Positions 31,854 to 42,300 of a stretch of 64,000 nt of DNA are shown here, one piece after another; position 1 is the stretch's first letter; every line of letters begins with the position of its first letter. The stretch comes from Parietichytrium sp. I65-24A. Its lineage: Eukaryota > Sar > Bigyra > Thraustochytrida > Thraustochytriidae. The stretch covers positions 1 to 64,000 of the forward strand of contig BLSF01000051.1 of assembly GCA_012862575.1 (NCBI GenBank), read 5' to 3'. Below the pieces are notes generated by a model. The model saw only the letters and a list, made by a program, of their open reading frames with translations, was not told the DNA's origin and made no database searches. Position numbers and translations under genes: made by a program.

Positions 31854-32587
31854 TTCTTGCTTCATGCAGCTTGCGGCAAGCTGCATGAAGCTGGCAGTCG
31901 GCCAAAGAGCTATCAAGCCTCAGTCCAACAAACCGTTGAAACAATCTGCTTTCACTAAGTCCCAGCAGGCGCAATTCTGCGCTTTTGATGTCCTTTTCTT
32001 CTTCGCAGCACAGACACCTTGCAACCTTTTGCAATCTTTTGCAGGGTACGTTCCGAAAGTAATTTTACACACAAGTGGTTTCGCAACACTCACTGTCAGA
32101 CACACTCACAACAGTTTGCCTTCGCCTCTCACAAGCTTCCGTCCCATAAACCGACGTCCCATTCCGCGATTCTCACCACTCCTACACTAAACACTATCTA
32201 ATCGCCTCAATTCTGAAATTCAAGATTCATAGCTTTCAAAATATAACCCCTGTGACTCCACTTCTATACACTATCACCATTTATGGTGACTAAAAATGTA
32301 CATCTCAGAATGACTCTCTACCACCCGCCTTCTAAATTGCGTTCCGCAACTGCTGGCTCTGTGAGTGCTACCCACCGGTAAACTCCGCTTAGCCTTCGCC
32401 AGTCAGCCCTCACAAACTCACTTACTCACATACTCACATACTCACATACTCACAAAACAAGCAGTCTGCGAGGACACCCATATCGTACCTACAGTCAGTC
32501 CCCACAGCAGCGTTGCGGGAGAAAGAAGTCAATAAGTCAAGAATAAGTCAAGAACAAGTCAAGAAGTAAAGAAGGGAAGCGGGAAAG
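31854..32587. other. Divergent promoter region of the glycosyltransferase and WKF genes
   Basis: Besides the palindrome next to the glycosyltransferase start, it holds ACTCACAT repeats (32415-32455) and AAGTCAAGAA repeats (32525-32575) in the WKF leader. No further gene seen. Confidence 0.5.
31859..31891. repeat. Perfect 16-bp inverted repeat with 1-base spacer
   Basis: GCTTCATGCAGCTTGC at 31859-31874 is the exact reverse complement of 31876-31891, with a single G between. It lies six bases upstream of the glycosyltransferase ATG, so in the mRNA it would form a 16-bp hairpin right before the start codon; in DNA it could bind a dimeric regulator. Confidence 0.95.
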
Positions 32588-33214
32588 ATGGGCAAGCGGA
32601 GGAAGCAGGATCAGCACAAGGTGCGCGGTAAGAGCGAGACTCTGCGCACGCCAGCGGCGACGAAGAAATCAGTGAAGAAGACGCAGGCGCTTGAGAAGAT
32701 GGAGCTTTCGAGCAGGAAGATGGGCGAGGCGAAAAAGTACTTGGAGGTGTGGAGGGACAACAAAGGCGCGTGGAAATTCAATAAGACGATGGAAACCTGG
32801 CTGGTGAAGAACGCTTTCGACAGAAAGCTGGTGCCGAAAACGACGTTCAACAAGTACTTTATGGATTACTCGAGATCGATGTTTGGCTCTGCGTCGGAGA
32901 GACTGCTGAGAGAGGCGAATGAAATTATTGGGACCGTGGAAGAAGGAGGGTTGACTCTTCAAGATCGTATTGAGCAGCTGGAAAAGAAGTACGGCAAGGG
33001 CAAGGCAAAATCTGCCGAGAAAGGTGAGAAAGGTGAGAAATCTGAGGAGCCAGAGAAAACTGAGAAAACTGAGAAGCCTGAGCAGAGCGAGGAGCTGGAA
33101 AAGAAAATCAAAGTCCTCCGTTCCAAATACAAGCGAGCCAAGGCCCTTGTGGAGATGTCCAGTGCACTTCAATCGGACATCTCGACATTTGCGACTGAGC
33201 TCAATGTGAACTGA
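32588..33214 (+). CDS. WKF-domain protein (C7orf50-like), probably nucleolar
   Basis: 208 residues. The start ATG follows a purine-rich leader. Lys-rich N-terminus, then the WKF domain (about 40-105): YLEVWRDNKGAWKFNK with WLVKNAFD and a conserved tail through KYFMDYSRS. The human family member C7orf50 is nucleolar and implicated in ribosome biogenesis, and the basic composition here agrees. The second half is a Glu/Lys-rich helix with KGEKGEK- and TEKTEKPEQ-type repeats. No intron; no neighbour of related function. Confidence 0.85.
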   Translation: MGKRRKQDQHKVRGKSETLRTPAATKKSVKKTQALEKMELSSRKMGEAKKYLEVWRDNKGAWKFNKTMETWLVKNAFDRKLVPKTTFNKYFMDYSRSMFGSASERLLREANEIIGTVEEGGLTLQDRIEQLEKKYGKGKAKSAEKGEKGEKSEEPEKTEKTEKPEQSEELEKKIKVLRSKYKRAKALVEMSSALQSDISTFATELNVN

Positions 33215-34665
33215 TTAGCGCAGTATATGTACAGACAAAAGTGACTTGTGTTTGATTGCACGGACGAATGCTTGAGATCCTCTCCAAGAACTGTCTGGTG
33301 TCAAAAGTAAAGATACTCTATGGCCCTCTATGATTGTTTTTATCCCAGTTTTTCTTTTCATTCGTTCCCTTACAGACAGCCGCTGCAGCCCCTCTGCCAT
33401 TGGCACTACCCAATTAGCCAAACCCAAAGCAAGCAAACCGCCTACCATTGATTCGTCTCGCCCGGGCGCATGCACTGGTGCATTCTCCTGGATCATTCTT
33501 TCTTTCGTTTTTAAAAAGAAGCCCGCTCGCTTATCCCTGAAAGACTCGGTGTTTCAAGTAGAATTTCCCACGTTCTGATCATCCGATACGTTTCTGGATT
33601 CTGGTCCCTTGTCAATAAAAAGTCAAATTGTCACAGGAGCAAAGGTTCCTGGCCATTGTAGGTTCTTAGTGGAGAAAAGGGCAGCCAAAAACCTTTTGCA
33701 ATTTCTGGTGATTGCATTCACGGACCAGCTGTCATCGACTTGCGATGGTCAGCCGGGGCTCTTCGTTCGCATTCAAAGTTTCGTATTACCTCGCAAGCAC
33801 TCTAATCGTCGTCCACAGTCAGCTGTTGCACTTGCCTGTCCTTCCTAGCCCATCAACCGTTCCAAAAACTCAAAACCGCAGTTATCAAAAAAGTATCCGA
33901 GCTTCCAGTTTGATCTCGCGAAACCTGTCCCTCGAGTCTCTCGAGTCTCTCCAGAGCACTGTTCCTCGTAATCGGATTCGAATCGTCAAATAAATAGAAT
34001 CAGTTTCTTCGCACCACGATACTTTCGAGTTGCAAGCCACCACCAGTCTGAACATTACCAATACAACTTCCCAAACACTTTTCTTGCTCTTTGCTAACAG
34101 CTGAGCGGTTACTCAAGCTAGGCTTCTTCTAATAAACAACTATGAATATAGATAGGACTCCCGGGAACAGCGTGAACATTTCTTGCCGGACAAAGGCGGA
34201 CGATCTTTGGCGCTTACCAAACCCCGCGCAGGCATGGCCGTCCTATGTGTTAGTGATATGCATCAATAAGCGCTTTCCTTGAATAATGCAATGGTCCGGT
34301 GTTGGATGATCCGCAGGTGACCGCTCACCCTGGGATGGCCAATTTCGTTCACAGTTCATTCATTCATTCATTCATTCATTCATCGACTCGTTCACTGTCA
34401 ATAAAATTCTCTCCCTCTCTCTCTCTTTGTCATTGCCAATTCACAGTCCGCAGCCAACATTCAACTTTGAACATTGAACATTGCACAGAGGTCAGAGGTC
34501 AGAGGTCAAAGGTCAGAAATAACGTGTACACGAAGAGCAGAATACCTAAAAATCAGACTCAGACGCTGACGCGAAAGTGTTTTACCGGTACATGTAGTGG
34601 TTGAGAGACAAACAGAGAGACAGAGAGACAGAGAGGAAGGAAGGGAAGGGAAGGGGGGGGGGGGG

Positions 34666-34684
34666 NNNNNNNNNNNNNNNNNNN
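34666..34684. other. Run of 19 N within poly-G (assembly gap)
   Basis: Unresolved bases flanked by about 13 G on the left and 5 G on the right. The homopolymer probably defeated sequencing; the true length is unknown. Confidence 0.98.
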
Positions 34685-35168
34685 GGGGGTGTTAAGAGAG
34701 CTGACACTTGAAACGAAAGAAAGGAAGAAAGAGAGAGAGAGGGAAAAGGTTCGGTGTCCAATGCATGCAGTCCACATGCCTAGCACAACTCGAGCTGCGT
34801 GAGAGTGTCTCGCATACGGACAAGGCGGTGGGAAGTTGATAGGGCAGTCAGTCTGCCCGGCAAGCGGAGGAGACGTACGGCGCAAAGCTAGCCGGTAGGT
34901 GCAGTGCAGCCGCGTCGCTGGCCGTCGAAAGCGGACGGCCTGGGAAAGCAAAGTGCTCCAAGTTTATATAATCCACCAAAGGCGTGCCAAGAGCACTGGC
35001 TGTGAAGAAGGGGTTGTGTTTGTGAAACGTTAGAGCCAAGGGTTGGCGATAGAGAGAGAGAGAGAGAGAGAGAGAGATTCTGCAAGTAAAGTTCATCTTT
35101 CGACGGGGGAGGCAAGCGAAGGAAACAAGTGTGTTGCAGCAAGAAAGTTTGTTGAGTTTGGGTTTGAG

Positions 35169-35175
35169 TATATAA
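35169..35175 (+). promoter_or_regulatory. TATA box of the DENN-WW gene
   Basis: TATATAAG lies 348 bp upstream of the DENN-gene ATG, a distance similar to that seen for GRASP (406 bp). Confidence 0.4.
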
Positions 35176-35516
35176 GGGGATCGTTGCAAAGTTCTTGGTT
35201 TGCAACGCAGTGATCACCCAGCGAGCGGGCGCTTTTGGGGGCCGCGGCAAGTACAAGACTGTCCGAGGCAAAAGCTCGGATCCCACGCAGTCAAAATTGT
35301 TGCGCGTTGCGCTGCTGAAGCAGAACCATCACGCAGGGCATCAGGGAGCACGCGAGGGGAAGCGGGGGCTTGACCGCACGTCGCCCAAACAGCACGCAGT
35401 CCGACTAATACATTGAGCGTGACTTTTTTCCAAGCCCTGCGTGCCAGACTGACTGACGCAACGTTGTTCCCAGCTAGCGTGCTGGGAGGTATACTGGCAA
35501 ACCTTGCGCTTTCAAA

Positions 35517-38048
35517 ATGCCGAAAGCACTCATACACTCCATCTGCGTCGCCGAATTTGACGAACTGAAAGGGAACACCCTCAGCTACATTTATCCAGAG
35601 AAAGCCGAACCCATCGAGAGTCACACACCGGAGGCAATCGCTGAGCTTTGCTTACCAGATGGCGGGCATAAGAACGAGTCAGACTCCGTATACATTCTAT
35701 TGTCTGGACGTGGAGATGTGCCGCTGTACGGATATGCGTACTTTAGAAATCGAAAGGATGCAAGCGAGAAACGCGGCGCAAGGCAGCTCGCTCTTTTGGT
35801 GATAGCTACCGCTCCATATTTCGACAGGTTTCGACCATTCCTCACTGTGGCAGTTGAAGAATATTTGGACCAGCACGAGGCGAAGTCGGTGATACATACT
35901 TTGCACGCCGCGCTCGAGAAGAGCTACCGCCGAACCAAACGGCTCGCGGAGATGAAAGTGAGCTCAGCGCGAATTTCTGGAGAAGTAATTGACGAAGAAA
36001 ACTTGAACCTCAATGCGGCGAATTCGGACAAGGAACCGCGAACGATGCCCAGGTCCAAAACTGGCAGCGGAGAGTTCGCTCCACTCAATAATTTGGCGCT
36101 TCCAGAGAATGCTCCTAATTCTAGGTCTGAGGTCAAAAGTGTAGTGTCTGCGAAAACATCGGATAGGTCTCGGCAAGATACATGTTTGCTTTCCAGTAGC
36201 TCGACATATACAATTCAAATTTGGGGGAAAATGTTTGTCATTCAACCTCTGAATACTTTGCGGCCCAATGAGTTTGGCGGGGCATCACTCCGTGATCTTG
36301 TGTTGCGCTTCAGGGTTCAGACCATGACTCTCTGGACATCCTTGGTTTGTCTCAAGAGAATTCTAGTTTGTGGACCGGAGTCCAAGGCAGAGGCAGTCGG
36401 AAATGTTGTCATTGCGACTCCGCTGCTTTTGGGTCCCCTTGGAGCCCTCATTGTTCCTAATTTGGTTCCTTACGTTACTCTTGCTGATGTAGATCCCGTG
36501 ACACAGCACTCGTGTTATGTCTGCGGCACAACGAATGGTTTATTTGCCACAAAGGACCACTGGTACGATGTTTTGGTGGACCCGACGGCCAGTAAAATCA
36601 CGTCTGGCCCAAAGTCCACTCTGGACCGCAACTTTCTCAAAGTGCAAGGAAACGATCTCACATTCATAAATCGTGTGCTCGATGGAATTGAAAATGGGCG
36701 CCGGGATGAAGACTGGGTGAGGTTTGAGTTCGCAACCTATACTCAAGACTTCCTTGACTCTGTTCGCGAGCTCGAAATGGAACGAGTGAGCAAAAGGGCA
36801 CGCCAGCTCAGCAATCCCGGAGCAAACGAGAACTGTATGCAGGACGCATCTGGATGTTTCATCGCAGGACCCCCAGGAGCCGCGGCCGAAGAAGAAAAGA
36901 ACCCTTCCCCAATGGGAGTTTCTAGGCAAAGTAGTCTGTATGGTGCCGGAAGACTTTTTCACAACCGGAGTGCATCTACAGGCCCTCTGGGAGGTCCAGA
37001 ATCGCCGTCGAAAGCTGGCCCGGAAGTGCCAAAGCAAAAGAAACAAAATGCGCAAAAGTGGCCTTCGAAGATCACACCTTTCTTAAAGCGTAAAGCTGTG
37101 AAGAGCGCTTCTGAAGTCATTGCCCTAACTTTTGCCGGCTCTCCGCTCTGGCTCAGATACAGATGGCTACAGCTCAACCCCGAGTCCTTCAATCCGTCGC
37201 GACGAAGGTTATCAAGAATTCACGCCATCGCGCTCAAGTCTGGTACTGAAGGTGGAACTCCACCTGCGCCTCCTCAGCGGCCCAAAGGCTGGAAAGCGAG
37301 CAGTTTGAGCATTTCGCCAACGGCAATAGACCATGTCCAAGCTAACGAGACAGAGGTTCTCTCGCGAGGTCGTAGTGCATCCGAGGACTATCGAGCCACT
37401 ACACCGACGCAAAGTTTTGCTCGCTTGAGCATTGTAACGAGCACACCAACTGCGAAGGAAATGAGAACCTCCTTGCCCCGCAATGATGCAACTCATTCTC
37501 TTCGGAATTCCTTAACGCGATGTGAAGCAAACCAGTCAAATGGTGAGCCAAGCGGAGAACAAGAAGTAGTTGTCGAAGAGCCATCCCAGATTCCTGATGC
37601 TAGTTCGATGCCTAGCTTGGGTCGGTGGCGAAGAGCTATGACTGACGAGGGTCGAGTGTATTACTGGCACATGGATACCAAAGAGACCCGCTGGGATCCG
37701 CCAAGCGAGATGCTTGCTGGACTTTCACGGTCGGCTTCCCCGGCATCATCCAAGTCTTCTTCGTTCGGAAGTGGTGGTTCCAATTCTTTGGCATCCCCTC
37801 AAAACTACGATGGAAGACTCTCGGCAGGTTCGGCGGGCAGCAACACCTCGTCGCCTGCAGCTGGAAACTATGACACCGCCAACAAGTGGGTGATGGCCAA
37901 TGGTAGGTGGCAGCGAGTCTCCGTCGTTGTGCAGGAGGATCTAGCGATGAAGACCAAAAAGAAGACAGATTGGGTCGAGGCTTTTACAGAATTCGGAGAG
38001 CCGTACTGGTGGAATGTGTCCACAGGGGAAACCCGTTGGGAGCTGTGA
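35517..38048 (+). CDS. DENN-domain protein (AVL9/DENND6-like) with two WW domains
   Basis: 843 residues, no intron; the ATG at 35517 gives the canonical IHSICVAEFDELKGN opening. The uDENN part (residues 5-130) has LSYIYPE, LCLPDGG and PLYGYAYFRNRKD. The central DENN part (about 235-400) has FVIQPLNTLRP, RILVCGPESKAEAVGNVV and VGN-ATPLLLGPL then PYVTLADVDPV, a set typical of the AVL9/DENND6/Afi1 group of Rab GTPase exchange factors acting in late secretion and endosomes. A Ser/Thr-rich linker leads to a WW domain at about 701-732 (GRWRRAMTDEGRVYYW ... TRWDPP), then a second WW at 817-843 ending RWEL just before the stop, without the usual final Pro. WW domains bind Pro-rich motifs; I do not know of them joined to this DENN class. 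Confidence 0.85.
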   Translation: MPKALIHSICVAEFDELKGNTLSYIYPEKAEPIESHTPEAIAELCLPDGGHKNESDSVYILLSGRGDVPLYGYAYFRNRKDASEKRGARQLALLVIATAPYFDRFRPFLTVAVEEYLDQHEAKSVIHTLHAALEKSYRRTKRLAEMKVSSARISGEVIDEENLNLNAANSDKEPRTMPRSKTGSGEFAPLNNLALPENAPNSRSEVKSVVSAKTSDRSRQDTCLLSSSSTYTIQIWGKMFVIQPLNTLRPNEFGGASLRDLVLRFRVQTMTLWTSLVCLKRILVCGPESKAEAVGNVVIATPLLLGPLGALIVPNLVPYVTLADVDPVTQHSCYVCGTTNGLFATKDHWYDVLVDPTASKITSGPKSTLDRNFLKVQGNDLTFINRVLDGIENGRRDEDWVRFEFATYTQDFLDSVRELEMERVSKRARQLSNPGANENCMQDASGCFIAGPPGAAAEEEKNPSPMGVSRQSSLYGAGRLFHNRSASTGPLGGPESPSKAGPEVPKQKKQNAQKWPSKITPFLKRKAVKSASEVIALTFAGSPLWLRYRWLQLNPESFNPSRRRLSRIHAIALKSGTEGGTPPAPPQRPKGWKASSLSISPTAIDHVQANETEVLSRGRSASEDYRATTPTQSFARLSIVTSTPTAKEMRTSLPRNDATHSLRNSLTRCEANQSNGEPSGEQEVVVEEPSQIPDASSMPSLGRWRRAMTDEGRVYYWHMDTKETRWDPPSEMLAGLSRSASPASSKSSSFGSGGSNSLASPQNYDGRLSAGSAGSNTSSPAAGNYDTANKWVMANGRWQRVSVVVQEDLAMKTKKKTDWVEAFTEFGEPYWWNVSTGETRWEL

Positions 38049-39366
38049 AAATAGAATACTGGAGCAAGTGCTCTCCATCTTGTATAACTAAAAGCCAGGT
38101 TGAGCCTTTTCAGCGGAGACGTCTGATGAACAACCATTGCTGTGTGGATGTGTGGATTGACAAGTACCTTCAAGAAGCGCTCGCTCTCCAAGCAAGGATA
38201 TTTGCCTCCAGGTTCGTTCCAGTTGTCCTTTTTTCTATGCGTCCCTTGTCAGCGAACTCTCGCGTCGCCAAAGGTGGCGAGCTAGCTCAGACTCGAATCA
38301 AGAAACTATTCCCCTGCGCTCACCGTCTCTTCATCGCGCCTGAAACACCGCCTTCCCAGGAAAGAGCGACTCGACCACCGTTTTGGCGATAGTACTGATC
38401 ATGAACTTTCAATCTTCTGTTTGCTCTCCCTCCTTCATCTCATTCTCATCCTCATGCTCATTCGCAACGACTTTCATTCAATTCATTCAATTGACTGTGA
38501 GCTCACTCAATTTGAGGACGACGTGGCTGATTGAATGACTTGACCATCAGCCAGTCATGCAATACTCGCTCACGTTCACCGCCAAGCAAAGCGTTCACGC
38601 TTTTGATAAGTCTCTTTCGGGGGTCTGGAAATGGAAATTGAATTTTGGGAATAGTTCAAGTCTGAATTTTGAATTGTGGTTTCGAGTTTTGAATTTTGAA
38701 TTTTGAATTTACAGTAAATACGAGCTGATGACGTCATCAAGAGCACAGATGATGTCAGATAATTTCAAATCCCATCTAGTTATTGCTAAACGTTCCCTAT
38801 AGCACTCATCAGCATAGTATCATGTTAGCAGAATCTGCTCTCTCACAGATTTGAATTTCTTTGGTTTCTGAAAAGTGAAAAGATTTGAAACGATGGCTTC
38901 CTTCTTCCAAGTTTTTGAAAATCAAGATAGTGAGTCCTGATAATAATTGATAATTCTTGATCATCTCCCTCTCTCTCTTATCCTCTTCTCTTTAGGAAAG
39001 AGGTCTCTCCCTCTCCCTCCCAAAAAGTGAAAACTTGAACAACAAAGTTTTTAAAATTTAAAAAGAGCTCTCTCTCTCTCTCTCTCTCTACATCCACAGT
39101 AGAACCATTCGCCCATACAAAGCAAACCCGCAACTCGGCCACATTGCGTGGCATCGTCCCAGCGCATCGTCCCAAAGCGTCCTCGCGGACACCTCTCTGC
39201 GACCCAGTGCGTCGTCCCAAAGCGTGCTCGCGGACAGTGCAGAGTGCAGAGTGCAGAGTGCAGAGTGCAGAGTGCAGAGTGCAGAGTGCAGAGTGCAGAG
39301 TGCAGAGTGCAGAGTGCAGAGTGCAGAACACAGAGTGAAGAAGACAGAGGGAAGAGAGCAAGGAGA
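38049..39366. other. Intergenic region upstream of the polymerase alpha gene
   Basis: No gene seen. Repeats include GAATTTT units (about 38640-38710), a (CT)n tract at 39065-39089, and a heptanucleotide array just before the POLA1 start. Confidence 0.6.
39241..39324 (+). repeat. Heptanucleotide tandem repeat, 12 perfect AGAGTGC units
   Basis: Twelve exact copies of AGAGTGC occupy 39241-39324, 43 bp upstream of the POLA1 ATG. A degenerate partial unit precedes and follows it. A 7-bp unit read in frame gives a 7-residue repeat, so the upstream frame looks coding by accident. The array probably lies in the POLA1 leader. Confidence 0.97.
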
Positions 39367-42300
39367 ATGTCGAGCCGCAGAAAGCTGTCGAAAAAGCAGA
39401 GCCAGATGGAGGCTCTGAAGAGCATTCGGGAAATGCGCGAGCTGGGACTGCGCAGATCGGAGCTGGAGGAGGAAGGCAGCTCCGACGAAAGCATGTACGA
39501 TTACGTGTCTGAGGAGGAGTACCAAAAGCGCGTCAAGAGTATGAAGGAGTCCGACTTTGTGGTCGACGACGATGGCACAGGCTACGTGGATGATTACGGC
39601 GAAGAGAGCGGTGGGGAAGATGCTGGGGAGGAGTCAAGTAAACAAAAGTCTCGCAAGGGAATGTCGGGCGCACACGATGACGCTGAGAGCGCGGCGAATC
39701 AGAAGCTGTCTTCGATGTTTTCCAAAATTGCGTCAAAGAGCAAGAGGTTGTCGGGAAAGCAAGACGACGGAACGATCAGCAAGAAAGCAGAAAAGGAGGC
39801 AGAGGCGGCCCTCAAAGACACTTCCTTCGACTCGATGCTGAGGGACCTTGTGACGGACAATGTAGGGAGCAGCAGTAAAAAGAGAAAGTCCAAGCGATCA
39901 GACAAGAAGTCACGCAAGGGCAAGAACAAAAAGCACAAGCACAGTCGCCACGACTCCCCCGTCCATTCGCGATCTTTCATGTCGAATTTGAAAGATCTTT
40001 CCGGCGATGAGGGTGGGGCGCACATGGCCGACCAAAACAGTGACGACGAGGATGACGCTCCAGCGTGGGAGCCCAACGAACCCCTTGACGATGCAATGGA
40101 TCACAACGCGGAACGTGCAGATGGCGACGTGGAAAGTAAGGAGGATGTCTCTAAGGACGATTCTGACAAGGAGGCACCAGCAGTGGCTGCAGTCGAGGAA
40201 AAACCATCCATTGCAGACATGAAGGCGAAGCTTCTGGCAGCAGCGCGTAGCAGGCCAGCTCGGGCCGCCCCAAAGCAGGCTGTTGCAGAGCAGCCGTTGA
40301 CACCAGCAAGAGGTGCACAGGAGAGCAGTGTAACTTTCATGTCAACCCCTCCAGCCAGCTTCGAGATGGACACTGATTGCGGCAAGGACGAGTCTGGCTG
40401 GACAGCAAGTTTCAACTCGAACGGATCCGACAGTGAGGCATCCTCCACTGCCGAAAGCGCAAACCAAGTCCCTGCGAGGGCTGGGTCTGAAAATTCTTGC
40501 CTCGCACTTCAAACAGCACAGGACGGGTCTTCATACCTGGACTTCTTTTACATGGACATGTATGAGGATCCAATCAACAACAAAGGCACAGTGTTCCTGT
40601 TCGGCAAGGTATGGGACGAGCAGATCAAGCAGCACGTTAGTTGCAGTGTAGAGGTGAAAAACGTCAGCCGTGTTCTGTATGTCCTTCCGCGGGAAACTAT
40701 GGCTGACGATGAGAGTAAGCCGGTGGACTTCAATGATGTCCTCAGCGAAGTCAAAGATGAAATTGTTGACAAGATTTTACCTGTCGGGTCTGATGGGTCG
40801 CGTGCTTTCAAGTGTAAACCGACCACCTTGAAATATGCCTTCGAGCTTCCAAACGTTCCTCGGGAGCCCACCAAATACTTGGAGTTGCACTATCCGATGT
40901 GCGTTGAAAAGTTCCGCCTCGATGCAGAAAAGAGTGGAAATTCCTTTTCAAAAGTGTTTGGCGCAAATCAGAGCGCCACCGAGCAAGTGGTGATATCTCG
41001 TGAACTGAAGGGGCCGATGTGGGTAAGGCTGAAGAACCCTGTCATGCCCGACCACCCAGTGAGCTGGTGCAAGTATCACTTCTTGGCTACTTCCCCACGT
41101 CAGGTGACCCCTCTGCACAAGGTGCTTCTTGAAGAAGCCAACGCCAATGGCAACAAGGCGCTTGCGATTCCTCCCCCTCCAACCGTCAAGCTGTTGTCTT
41201 TGTCCATCAAAACAATCGTCAACCCGGACTCTCACGAGCACGAAGTGGTTGCAGTATCCGGGCTCTTGCGCAGCAACGTTGATCTCGTTGGTTCGACCGT
41301 GGGGTCTGATAAGAACAACCAAGTGCAGGCGTTCACGATTGTTCGAGGAGGAAAGGGCAATATCATGATGCCGCCAGGGTTTAAGGATCTGGCCAAGAAA
41401 GCCGCCCCTCACGTCAGCGTGCAGAACAACGAGAGGGCGCTTCTGAACTTTCTTCTTGTGCAACTTCAGAAGCTAGATCCCGACGTGCTTTTGGGGCACA
41501 ACATCAGGCAATTTGATTTGGACGTCTTGCTGTCACGGATGAAAGCTAACCAGGTAAATATGTGGTCGAAACTCGGACGTCTGCGACTCTCCAAGATGCC
41601 TTCAAAGAAGAGTGATGGCAGTGGCTACTATTCCAACACCAACCTGACGCCGGGGCGGCTCTTGCTTGACACTTACGTTACATCCAAAGAGCTTTTGCTT
41701 GGTCAACGCAGTTACACTCTGACAGAACTTTGCCGCACACAGCTCGATCGCTCCAGGATGGAGGTCCAACCTATTCAAGTTCCGTACTTTTTCCAGTCAA
41801 AGGAGCTACTCCTCAAGCTTGTTGGTGTATCGGAGGCAGACGCCTGGCTCGCGCTTCAGCTTTCGTTCAAATTGGAGGCCATGCCACTCACTCATCAGCT
41901 GTCAACGCTTGCAGGGAATGTTTGGTCACGCACCCTCGCTGGGGGTCGTGCAGAGCGCATCGAGTACCTTCTGCTGCACGAGTTTTACCGCCGAGGTTAT
42001 GTTCTACCCGACAAGGAGTTCAAGTCGGCAAAGGGTAGCAACAACAAAGGCTCAGCAGTCTCGGCCAAGTCCAAGTCTAGGTCCGCGACCCGCAAGCCCA
42101 AATACGACGGAGGGTTGGTGCTGGAGCCCAAACGCGGCCTGTACGATAAATACATCCTTTTGCTCGACTTCAACTCGCTCTATCCGTCAATCATCCAAGA
42201 GTACAACATTTGCTACACGACAGTGGAGCGCAAGAGAGGCGGGAACGAAATTGAGGACTCCCAGGACAGTTCACAGAACCAGGCGCATGACGGGCCCGAA

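Larger units (their letters stand above)
33215..35516. other. 2.3-kb intergenic region, includes an assembly gap
   Basis: No gene recognised. Features are an (ATTC)n repeat (34355-34382), AGGTCAG-like direct repeats (34490-34516), a run of G leading into 19 N at 34666-34684, a GA repeat (35051-35078), and TATATAA motifs at about 34966 and at 35169 before the DENN gene. The stretch 35180-35516 is the probable DENN-gene leader. Confidence 0.5.

Noticed and set aside
39241-39324. Possible CRISPR array
   Set aside because: Seven-base units without spacers, in a eukaryotic genome.
39148-39366. N-terminal extension of polymerase alpha containing CRVQSAE repeats
   Set aside because: Starts with GTG and consists of the heptamer repeat; the first ATG giving family sequence is at 39367.
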